The notes below the pieces were generated by a model. It was not told the DNA's origin. It worked only from the letters and a program-made list of their open reading frames with translations, and searched no databases. A stretch of 64,000 nucleotides of DNA, taken from Nitratidesulfovibrio sp. GTDB taxonomy: Bacteria; Desulfobacterota; Desulfovibrionia; Desulfovibrionales; Desulfovibrionaceae. Shown here in pieces: positions 52,712 to 60,057 of this stretch. Position 1 is the stretch's first letter. Each line of letters starts with the position of its first letter. The position numbers and the translations under genes are program-made. Location: positions 1 to 64,000 of the forward strand of contig NZ_JBDXXH010000011.1 in NCBI RefSeq assembly GCF_040373385.1, in the 5' to 3' direction.

Positions 52712-54448
52712 ATGTCCGATTACTGGTCCGGCTCCATCACCTTCACCGGCCTGAACACCGGCACCGACTGGGACGAGATCATCGAGGCCCAGATGGCCGT
52801 GGAGGAATACCGCTACAACAGCATGACCGAGAAGGAGACCGCGTACGAGGAGAAACTGGCGGCGGTGGAGGATCTGGAAACCCAGATGACCACGCTGTAC
52901 CAGACCCTGCAAGAGTACGACTCCGCCTCCGACTTCCTCACCAAGTCCGGCACCTCGTCCGACGAATCCAGCCTGACCGTCTCGGTGGACAACGACGCAG
53001 AGGCGGGGTCGCACAGCGTGGTCATCAACCAGCTGGCCCAGAACGACATCTGGAGCAGCGACGACGGGTACGCATCCACCGACACCTCCATCACCGACAC
53101 CGACCAGACCTTCTCGTTCACCTACAACGACGAGACGTACACCATCGACGTACCGGCCGGCACCACCCTTTCGGAATTCGCCAGCCTCATCAACAACGCC
53201 AGCGGCAACAACAGCGACGTGCGTGCCAGCGTCATCAACGAGGGCAGCGCCTACCACCTGCAAATCCGCGGCATGGACCTTGGCGCGGACAACACCGTGA
53301 CCATCGAGGACACCGGCTTCGACGCCATGGGTCCGGACGCCTTCACCAACACCCAGCAGGCCCAGAACGCCCAGATCAAGGTGGACGGCTTTCCCGCCGC
53401 CGACGACGAATGGATAGAGCGCAGCACCAACACCATCGACGACGTCATCGACGGGATGACCCTGCAACTCAAGTCCACCACCGACGATGACGGCGCCACG
53501 GTGACCGTGGAACTGGACACCGACGCCATGGTCGAGGCCATAGAGACCGTGGTCAGCAGCATCAATACCATCCTGCAACTGCTCATGGACTTGCAGGACC
53601 AAGGAACCGTGTCCGACTCGACCTCCACGGCTACGGCATCGGATTCCGACGACGACGATGATGACGACGACGATGACAGCGAGGCGTCTGTACTGGCCAG
53701 CAACTCCAGCCTCGACCTCATCCAGAGCAACCTGAAGAACATCCTGGCCACCAAGGGGGTGGGCTTTTCCTACTACGACTCCACTGCCGAGACGGGCGAC
53801 CTGTTCACCAGCCTGTCCACCATCGGCATCTCCACCGACGCCGACGAGGATTCGGAAACCTTCGGCCTTTTGGTCATCGACTACGACGAACTGGACGAGG
53901 CCATCGAAGAAGACCCGGAGGCCGTGGCCGACCTGCTGTCCGCCGACGCGACGGGCACCACCGATTCCGAAGACTTTTCCTTCGACAGCGCCATTTCGGG
54001 CACCACCAAGGCCGGGGACTACGACGTCTCGTACCGCATCGAAAACGGCGAGATCGTGGAGGCGTACATCAACGGCAACGCCGCCTCCATCTCCGGCTGG
54101 ACCCTTACCGGGGCATCGGGAGAGGACGAATCGGGCCTGGCCATCACCGTGGACAACACGGCGGATGGCACATACTCCGGCACCGTGTCCCTGAAGCAGG
54201 GCAAGATAGGGCAGCTCGTCGACTCGCTGGAGGACATGACCAGCACCGAAGGCACCCTCCAGATCATGGAGGACAGCTACCAGAGTGTGCTGGACCAACT
54301 GGCCGAATCCATCTCCAATGAGGAGGACCGGCTGGACCTGGTGGAAAGCCGCCTGCGCACCCGCTATTCCAACCTGGAAACCCTGCTCACCAGCTACGAC
54401 AACCTGTCGACCACCATCGATTCCCTGCTGGCCTCGCTGGAAGACTAG
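52712..54448 (+). CDS. fliD: Flagellar filament cap protein FliD (HAP2)
   Basis: A 578-residue filament cap. The N-terminus ITFTGLNTGTDWDEIIEAQM and the coiled coil after it match FliD, as does the C-terminal helix pair with EEDRLDLVESRLRTRYSNLE. A run of ten Asp (about residues 313-322) lies in a Ser/Asp-rich linker encoded by GAY codons. CACGGAGG lies upstream. Last plus-strand gene of the late flagellar block; fliC is convergent. Confidence 0.94.
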   Translation: MSDYWSGSITFTGLNTGTDWDEIIEAQMAVEEYRYNSMTEKETAYEEKLAAVEDLETQMTTLYQTLQEYDSASDFLTKSGTSSDESSLTVSVDNDAEAGSHSVVINQLAQNDIWSSDDGYASTDTSITDTDQTFSFTYNDETYTIDVPAGTTLSEFASLINNASGNNSDVRASVINEGSAYHLQIRGMDLGADNTVTIEDTGFDAMGPDAFTNTQQAQNAQIKVDGFPAADDEWIERSTNTIDDVIDGMTLQLKSTTDDDGATVTVELDTDAMVEAIETVVSSINTILQLLMDLQDQGTVSDSTSTATASDSDDDDDDDDDDSEASVLASNSSLDLIQSNLKNILATKGVGFSYYDSTAETGDLFTSLSTIGISTDADEDSETFGLLVIDYDELDEAIEEDPEAVADLLSADATGTTDSEDFSFDSAISGTTKAGDYDVSYRIENGEIVEAYINGNAASISGWTLTGASGEDESGLAITVDNTADGTYSGTVSLKQGKIGQLVDSLEDMTSTEGTLQIMEDSYQSVLDQLAESISNEEDRLDLVESRLRTRYSNLETLLTSYDNLSTTIDSLLASLED

Positions 54449-54490
54449 CGGGCGGCGCCCACGACCACCCGCTGCCGCCGGGACGTGCGC

Positions 54491-54536
54491 AAATGCGCAG
54501 GAAAAGCCTCCTTCGCGAGGCTTTTCCTGCGCATTT
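54491..54536. terminator. Perfect 20-bp hairpin after fliD
   Basis: 54491-54510 and 54517-54536 are exact complements with CTTCGC loop. AAA and TTT at the base make it a bidirectional terminator between convergent fliD and fliC. Confidence 0.9.
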
Positions 54537-54617
54537 CGCGTGCCTGCCCGCCCGGCTGCAACCTGTCCGGCTGATCGCCGTTCGACTGTTCAAGCCCCCG
54601 TGCGCGCACGCAAAAGA

Positions 54618-54637
54618 GGCCGGGCATATGCCCGGCC
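54618..54637 (-). terminator. Terminator of fliC
   Basis: A perfect 20-bp palindrome (GGCCGGGCAT and its complement). On the minus strand it is followed by TCTTTTGCG. It lies 89 bp past the fliC stop. Confidence 0.8.
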
Positions 54638-54725
54638 CCTTGCCGTTGGTGTGTCCGCCAGTTGCTCCAGAACCGGAGAGTGGACCGTTCCGTCCTGCTC
54701 CGGCTCGCTCCCCGAAAGGTCCGGG

Positions 54726-55613
54726 TTAACCGCCGATCAGCGAAAGCGCCATCTGCGGCAGCGAGTTGGCCTGCGACAGCATGGCCACGGCGGTCTGCGC
54801 CAGCACCTGCTGCTTGGTGTACTCGGTCATTTCCATGGAGACGTCCACGTCCGAAATGCGCGATTCGGCGGCGGAAAGGTTCTCGGACTGGGTCTCGAGG
54901 TTGGTGATGGTGGCTTCCAGTCGGTTCTGCATGGCACCCAGCGAGGCGCGGATCTGGTCCTTGGAAATGATGGCGTTGTCGATGGCTTCCAGGGCATCCT
55001 GGGCAGCCTGCTGGGTAGAGATGCTGGACCCGTTGCCGCTGGCGGTGTTGCCAAGGCCCAGGGACTTGGCCGACACCGAGCCGATGCGGATTTCGTAGTA
55101 GTCCTGCGCGCTGTCGTTGCCCGAACCGAAGTGGATGTGCAACTGGCCCGTGGCCGTCAGGCCGGAACCGTCGTAGGACGAACCGGACAGGTTGCCGTTC
55201 AGCAGCGAGATGCCGTTGAAGTCGGTGGCATTGGCGATTCGGGTGATTTCCGAGGCCATGGCCTGGTATTCCGAATCGATGATCAGGCGCTGATCCGAGT
55301 TGTAGGTACCGGTGGCGGCCTGTTCCGCCAGTTCCTTCATGCGGATGAGCTTTTCGTCGATGGTTTCCATGGCGCCGTCCGCCGTCTGGATCAGCGAGAT
55401 GGCGTCGTTGGCGTTGCGCACGCCCTGGTTCAGTGCCGTGATGTCGGAACGCATCAGTTCGCGAATGGCAAGACCGGCGGCATCGTCTGCCGCAGAATTG
55501 ATGCGCAGGCCGGACGAAAGGCGCTGGGTGGACTTTTCAAGCTTGCTGTAGGTTGCGTTCAGCGTATTGGCCGTGGTGAGTGCCGTGAAGTTGTTGTTGA
55601 CGACGAGAGACAT
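54726..55613 (-). CDS. fliC: Flagellin FliC
   Basis: A 295-residue flagellin. The N-terminal D0/D1 domain contains STQRLSSGLRINSAADDAAG and LAIRELMRSDITALNQGVRN. The C-terminal part has ETQSENLSAAESRISDVD and ends QANSLPQMALSLIGG. The central variable region is short (about 55 residues). It carries more typical Lys/Arg content than the acidic hook genes. GGAGG precedes the start. A sigma-28-like promoter lies about 70 bp upstream. Exported through the flagellar apparatus. Confidence 0.97.
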   Translation of the reverse strand: MSLVVNNNFTALTTANTLNATYSKLEKSTQRLSSGLRINSAADDAAGLAIRELMRSDITALNQGVRNANDAISLIQTADGAMETIDEKLIRMKELAEQAATGTYNSDQRLIIDSEYQAMASEITRIANATDFNGISLLNGNLSGSSYDGSGLTATGQLHIHFGSGNDSAQDYYEIRIGSVSAKSLGLGNTASGNGSSISTQQAAQDALEAIDNAIISKDQIRASLGAMQNRLEATITNLETQSENLSAAESRISDVDVSMEMTEYTKQQVLAQTAVAMLSQANSLPQMALSLIGG

Positions 55614-55684
55614 GAGTTTTCCTCCATGAAAAATACACTATCCTTGTGTGCCTCTGCCATGCATGCAGCGCATGCTTGTTGACC

Positions 55685-55712
55685 TTATCGACATCGCTGA
55701 TCCGATCTCTTA
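55685..55712 (-). promoter_or_regulatory. Sigma-28 (FliA)-type promoter of fliC
   Basis: The minus strand has TAAG at 55712-55709, 16 bases, then GTCGATAA at 55692-55685. The FliA consensus is TAAA-N15-GCCGATAA, so there is one mismatch in each box and one extra base in the spacer. It gives a leader of about 65-70 bases. Confidence 0.6.
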
Positions 55713-55817
55713 ATTTTCAATTTTCCATAAGCATGCGCAAGACCACGCAATTAACGTTCATAACAGTATCTTTGCATTACTTTGCATTGCCTGTGGCGCC
55801 TTCCTTTGGCACAAAGA

Positions 55818-55843
55818 AAAGGCCCGGAATGTTCCGGGCCTTT
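55818..55843 (-). terminator. Intrinsic terminator of the ECF sigma gene
   Basis: A perfect 11-bp stem (55818-55828 with 55833-55843), ATGT loop. On the minus strand it is followed by TCTTTG after the stem's TTT. It lies between the sigma gene and fliC. Confidence 0.88.
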
Positions 55844-55860
55844 GCATTGCACGGCGCGCA

Positions 55861-56448
55861 TCACAGGCAGAAGTGATGGCGCAGCCGCGCAAGGGCGTTC
55901 TGCTTCAGACTGCGCACGGTTTTGGGATGTATGTCCAGCGTGCGCGCCACTTCATCGGTATCGAGGTCATCCTGGAACAGCAGCCGCAACACCGTGCCTT
56001 GGCGCCTGCTCAGCAGTCCCGGGGGCAGGTCCAGCATGCCACGGTCATCCGAGACCGATGCCGGGGCCTCGGCCCACAGCCGCCCGGCCAGCTCTTCCTC
56101 CAGCTCCGGGGTATAGGGCACCTGCCGCCCCATCCGTTCGGTGCGCCGCGCACGCAGGCAATCGAGCGCGGTGGACCGCGCCACCACGGTCAGCCAAGTG
56201 GCAAGCCCCGCCCGGGCGGGGTCGTAGGTGGACAACAGGTGAAACCCGTCGCCGACGAGACGGCAGAAGACCTCCTGCGTCACGTCCTGCGCGTCGAGCC
56301 CGGCGGCATCCCCGCCGTTCCACTGAAGGGTATAGTGCACGGCCTTGTGGATCACCGGGGCGTAGACAGACACGAAACGGCGCCATGCCTTTCCGTCGCC
56401 GGTCATGCACGCCGCTATATCCGTAGTGGTTCCTGTATTGGCTTCCAT
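55861..56448 (-). CDS. ECF-type RNA polymerase sigma factor
   Basis: A 195-residue sigma-70 family protein. Region 2 (about 25-110) includes DAQDVTQEVFCRLVGDG and ARAGLATWLTVVARSTALDC. Region 4 (about 145-192) has LLSRRQGTVLRLLFQDDLDT and VARTLDIHPKTVRSLKQNAL. No region 3, so ECF-like. The start MEANTG is chosen because GGAG lies six bases upstream; ATG two codons earlier is too close to that site. It is divergent from the CpxR-type regulator, with a CpxR-like box between. No anti-sigma gene is adjacent; the zf-HC2 protein upstream of flgD is a candidate partner. Confidence 0.88.
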   Translation of the reverse strand: MEANTGTTTDIAACMTGDGKAWRRFVSVYAPVIHKAVHYTLQWNGGDAAGLDAQDVTQEVFCRLVGDGFHLLSTYDPARAGLATWLTVVARSTALDCLRARRTERMGRQVPYTPELEEELAGRLWAEAPASVSDDRGMLDLPPGLLSRRQGTVLRLLFQDDLDTDEVARTLDIHPKTVRSLKQNALARLRHHFCL

Positions 56449-56627
56449 CTTCATCTCCAGTCGTGCGTTCTGTGGAACCGGAATTGCGGCAACCGGATCC
56501 ATGCACCACGCCGGAAATTGTGGAAAAGCCAAGCCCCGCACATGCCGGGCTGTCATTATCCATACGCGAGGCCACCCACATTGTCCGTTCAGGACGAGTA
56601 GTGTTTTGAAAGTATCGGACACACTAG

Positions 56628-56642
56628 TTTACATTGTTTTAC
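56628..56642. promoter_or_regulatory. Perfect CpxR-type box, GTAAA-N5-GTAAA
   Basis: The plus strand reads TTTAC-ATTGT-TTTAC; the minus strand is therefore GTAAA-N5-GTAAA, the consensus for enterobacterial CpxR. It sits in the 285-bp divergent spacer between the ECF sigma gene and the CpxR-like gene, about 90 bp before the latter's start. The match is seen directly; binding by the adjacent regulator is inferred. Confidence 0.65.
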
Positions 56643-56733
56643 ACTCACGGAAATCATTCGGGCGCGGTTCTTGCAGTATATCCGGTCACAAGCGGCAACC
56701 GGTAATATGTGCCACCGCCCAGAGGGTGACATC

Positions 56734-57552
56734 ATGGATCGAGTCCTGTTGATCGACGACGACAAGGAACTCTGCGCACTACTGACTGAATATCTCGCCC
56801 CCGAAGGGCTTGCCGTGGAACCCTGCCACACGGGTGGACAAGGGTTGGCGCGCGCCTTGTCGGGCGACTACGACGCTGCCTTGCTGGACGTGGCCCTGCC
56901 CGACACCAGCGGCTTCGACGTGCTCGGCACCATCCGTTCCCGTTCGGCCCTGCCCGTGCTCATGTTGACCGGGCGCGGCGACGACGTGGACCGCATCGTG
57001 GGGCTGGAAATGGGCGCGGACGACTACGTCCCCAAACCTTTCGTGCCACGCGAACTGCTGGCGCGCCTGCGCGCCGTGCTGCGCCGCACCCGCGTCCATG
57101 GCACGGGGGGAATGGCGGCCGGCGCGGGCATGGGCGGCCCAGGCTGCGTTGGTGGCGTGGGACCGTACCGCAAGCGCAACCTGTCCTTCGGGGGCGTTAC
57201 CGTGGACCGTTCGGCCCGCACGGCCCTGCGCGACGGCGCTCCCCTGCCCCTGACCCCCGTGGAATACGCCATCCTGGTCCTGCTGCTGGAGGCCGAGGGC
57301 GCCACGGTCGCGCGGGAGGAAATCTCGCGCGGGGTGCTGGGACGCGAAATCCTGCCCTTCGACAGGTCCATCGACGTGCACGTCAGCAACCTGCGCAAGA
57401 AGCTGGGCCCCTGCGACGACGGCCAACCCCGCGTGGGCACGGTGCGCGGTACGGGATATTACTTCCGCGTTTCGCCCACGGAATCGACCTTCGGCGGGCA
57501 GGACGCGGCAGAACCGCGCCTCGGGACGGGGCATGAAAACGTGGCCGGTTAG
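56734..57552 (+). CDS. cpxR: CpxR-like response regulator (OmpR family)
   Basis: A 272-residue regulator. The receiver domain (1-115) has the acidic pocket in LLIDDDKEL, phospho-acceptor Asp52 (LLDVALPD), Thr79 and Lys101 (VPKPF). A Gly/Ala-rich linker (about 125-147) leads to a winged helix (about 150-250) with LTPVEYAILVLLLEAEGATV and LPFDRSIDVHVSNLRKKLG, very like CpxR. GAGGG precedes the start. Its last 20 bases overlap the kinase gene. Probably autoregulated through the upstream GTAAA box. Confidence 0.88.
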   Translation: MDRVLLIDDDKELCALLTEYLAPEGLAVEPCHTGGQGLARALSGDYDAALLDVALPDTSGFDVLGTIRSRSALPVLMLTGRGDDVDRIVGLEMGADDYVPKPFVPRELLARLRAVLRRTRVHGTGGMAAGAGMGGPGCVGGVGPYRKRNLSFGGVTVDRSARTALRDGAPLPLTPVEYAILVLLLEAEGATVAREEISRGVLGREILPFDRSIDVHVSNLRKKLGPCDDGQPRVGTVRGTGYYFRVSPTESTFGGQDAAEPRLGTGHENVAG

Positions 57553-59209
57553 GCTGCTGGTGCTGCTGCTGGTCGGCTGCGGCATCTTCACCCTGGGTAC
57601 CTTCGTCCGCATCCGGCTGGAAGACCGCCCCAAGCGCGGCCCCTTCGAAATGAGCGCCGTGTTGCTGGACCTGCTGGGCGACCGCGTTGCCGAGTACCTG
57701 GCCGAAGGCCGCACGGACAAACTGGCCGCCCTGCTGGACACGCTGCGCAAGCGCGGCGTGCGCGTGGTGGTGCATGACGCCGGATTGCAGCCGCTGGCCG
57801 ACAACGGCCCGGTGCAGGCGATGCCCTTTGGTCCGCCGTTCCGCCCGGATGACCGGGACGAGCCGAATGCAGCGGACGGCAGAACGGGCCGCCTCATCAA
57901 CGCGGAAGACGGTACCGGCCCCGCGCCCGCACCCGGCCAGCCCTTCGGGCCGCCGTTCCAGCCAACATGGCAGCAACGCATCCTGGGCGCCCTGGAAGGA
58001 CGCATGCCGCCCCCGCCGTCCCTGGAGGCACGCCCCCCCGCGCCTGCCCCGCAATCGCCGGAAACGGAAGCCACCATACTGGCCGAAGCCCGCAAGCTGA
58101 CCGTGAACGCGCGCGACACGGGCACCACCCAACTGGACTTTCCGCTGCCGTTCACCTTCCAGCCCGTGGTCCTGATGGCCGACCCCATCGACCTGCCCGG
58201 CGGCGGGCACGGGGTGCTCACCCTGCGCAAGGACATGCCCACCCCGCCGGACATGCCCCTGCCGCCCTTCGTGCTGCCCCTGGCCGTGGCCATGGTGCTG
58301 GCGGGGGGCGTGCTGCACCTGCTGCTGCGCCAGGCCAGCAGGCCCATCGGCGAGGTGGGCAGCGCGCTGCAACGCTTTGCGCGGGGCGACCTGCAAGCGC
58401 GCGTCAATGGCGATGTGGCCACGCACGGCACCGAACTGGCCCGCCTTGCCCGCGACTTCAACACCATGGCCGAACGGACCGAAGAACTGCTGCAAACCCA
58501 GCGCCGCCTGCTGCACGATGTGTCGCACGAGATGCGCTCGCCCCTGTCGCGCGTGGCCCTGGCGCTGGAAATGGCCTCGCGCACCGTCTCGCCCGAATCG
58601 CAGCGCTTTCTGGAGCGCATCCGCCGTGATGCGGAACGCCTTTCGAGCCTCAGCGCGCACCTGCTGGCCACTGGCCACCTGGACCGCCAGAAGGAGGACG
58701 AACCGCCCGCATGGTTCGACCTGTCCACGCTGCTGGTCCAACTGGTGGAGGAAACCGACTTCCAGGCCCGCGCGGACCACAAGCGGGTGGAACTGCGCGT
58801 GGACGATCCATGCGCGGCCTTTCACGGCATGCGCGAGATGCTGTACGGCGCCCTGGACAACGTGGTGCAGAACGCCCTGAAGTTCTCGCCGCCGGACACG
58901 CGGGTGACCGTGGCCCTGTCCTGCGCGGCGGACCGGCCCGGTCCTGCCGCCGTGGCCGAAACCGCCGACGGCTCCGAGCCGGAGCGCTGGGCGGTCATAT
59001 CCGTCCGGGACCAGGGGCCGGGCGTGCCCGAAGCCGACCTGCCCATGCTCTTCGTGCCGTTCTTCCGGGCGGGCAACGCCCCGCGCGGCACGGGCACCGG
59101 GCTTGGCCTGGCCATCGCCCAGCGCGCCGTGGAACTGCATGGCGGCACCATAGCCGCCGAAAACCTGCCCAAGGGCGGGTTGCAGGTCATCATCCGCCTG
59201 CCCGCATAG
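57533..59209 (+). CDS. cpxA: CpxA-like sensor histidine kinase
   Basis: A 558-residue inner-membrane kinase: TM1 at about 7-25, a periplasmic domain of about 220 residues with a Pro-rich middle, TM2 at about 246-266, then HAMP (about 268-320). The HisKA motif is RRLLHDVSHEMRSPLSR (His332). The ATPase domain has NVVQNALKFSP (N box), RDQGPGVP (G1) and GTGTGLGLAIAQ (G2). The dimerisation helix resembles CpxA. It likely senses envelope stress and phosphorylates the regulator encoded just upstream. The periplasmic domain is longer and more Pro-rich than in E. coli CpxA. Confidence 0.9.
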   Translation: MKTWPVRLLVLLLVGCGIFTLGTFVRIRLEDRPKRGPFEMSAVLLDLLGDRVAEYLAEGRTDKLAALLDTLRKRGVRVVVHDAGLQPLADNGPVQAMPFGPPFRPDDRDEPNAADGRTGRLINAEDGTGPAPAPGQPFGPPFQPTWQQRILGALEGRMPPPPSLEARPPAPAPQSPETEATILAEARKLTVNARDTGTTQLDFPLPFTFQPVVLMADPIDLPGGGHGVLTLRKDMPTPPDMPLPPFVLPLAVAMVLAGGVLHLLLRQASRPIGEVGSALQRFARGDLQARVNGDVATHGTELARLARDFNTMAERTEELLQTQRRLLHDVSHEMRSPLSRVALALEMASRTVSPESQRFLERIRRDAERLSSLSAHLLATGHLDRQKEDEPPAWFDLSTLLVQLVEETDFQARADHKRVELRVDDPCAAFHGMREMLYGALDNVVQNALKFSPPDTRVTVALSCAADRPGPAAVAETADGSEPERWAVISVRDQGPGVPEADLPMLFVPFFRAGNAPRGTGTGLGLAIAQRAVELHGGTIAAENLPKGGLQVIIRLPA

Positions 59210-59575
59210 GGGCGCCTTCCGGGGGGGGGGGGCGCTTCTGCGGGGCCTTTTCGCCCGTTGGCGCGCGGGTCCCCCGGCCCATCCACCCGCCGGTTTCCTT
59301 CCAGCCCACGCCGCACCGCAAGCCGGATGCCCTGCACGCCAGCACGCCCGATCACGTCATGCTCCCCATGGCTCCCCCATGGCTCCCACTGGCACCCACG
59401 GGCACCCACGGGCACCCGCCGCCCACCTAGCCGCCGACAAGCACAAACGCCCCGCACGGCAACGTGCGGGGCGGGCAAAGGTAGGCAAATCTTGCCGGGT
59501 GGCTTCTTTACATTTCTTTACTGGGTCGAAACTGCCGGTACAACCGTCAACCGGGCCTGCCCGACCGCACCGCCA
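59210..59575. other. Intergenic region after cpxA
   Basis: 366 bp between convergent genes. It holds a G12 run (59221-59232), a 15-bp exact match to the inner repeat of the MITE-like element (59249-59263), a 10-bp tandem GGGCACCCAC repeat (about 59390-59418) and a terminator (59448-59473). No gene seen. Confidence 0.55.
59448..59473 (-). terminator. Terminator after the EF-hand gene
   Basis: A perfect 11-bp GC stem (59448-59458 with 59463-59473), GCAA loop. On the minus strand it is followed by TTTGTGCTTG. It can also close the convergent cpxA transcript. Confidence 0.82.
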
Positions 59576-59995
59576 TCACGACGGCTGGTCGGTCCGTCGC
59601 GTCCGGTTGGCCTGGCGCCGTTCGCGGGCAAAGCGCAGCAGTTCGGCCTTGCTCAACTTGCCGTCGCCATTGGTGTCGATGGCGGTGAACTCGCGGGAAA
59701 CCACGGGCAATCCGGTTTCGGGGTGGGCGGCCTCCTCGCGGGTCAGGCTGCCATCATGGTCGCGGTCGGCCAGTTCGAAGCGGCGCGCCTGCTCCCTGCG
59801 CGCGGGCGGGGAGCCCGGCGTGGCCGAAGACGGTCCATCCTCCCCCGGCCTCGCACCGCCGGAAGCGGTATCGACCGCCACCGGAACCGGATCATCAGGG
59901 GCGGTGGCGACATCGGCCGCCACGGCCGTGAATTCCGCATGCAGCAGCAGGCCGCAGAACAAGGCAGTGATCAGGGGAATGCGGGACTCTTTCAT
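59576..59995 (-). CDS. Periplasmic EF-hand protein
   Basis: A 139-residue secreted protein. The signal peptide spans about residues 1-26 (LITALFCGLLLHAEFTAVAA). Two EF-hand loops are visible, DRDHDGSLTREE and DTNGDGKLSKAE, both with Asp/Asn ligands at positions 1, 3 and 5 and Glu at 12, so calcium binding is likely. The C-terminus is basic (RFARERRQANRTRR). AGGAG lies eight bases before the start. It follows the efflux operon by 62 bp and is convergent with cpxA, so it may belong to the same envelope-stress set. Role inferred from position. Confidence 0.85.
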   Translation of the reverse strand: MKESRIPLITALFCGLLLHAEFTAVAADVATAPDDPVPVAVDTASGGARPGEDGPSSATPGSPPARREQARRFELADRDHDGSLTREEAAHPETGLPVVSREFTAIDTNGDGKLSKAELLRFARERRQANRTRRTDQPS

Positions 59996-60057
59996 TGCAG
60001 GTACTCCTGGGGCGCCCCACGCCAAAGGATTCCGCAGGGTGCCATTGTCGTCTTGGT

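Noticed and set aside
59221..59232. G12 homopolymer as a phase-variation tract of cpxA
   Set aside because: It lies 12 bp after the stop codon, outside any reading frame or clear promoter, so slippage would not switch the gene.
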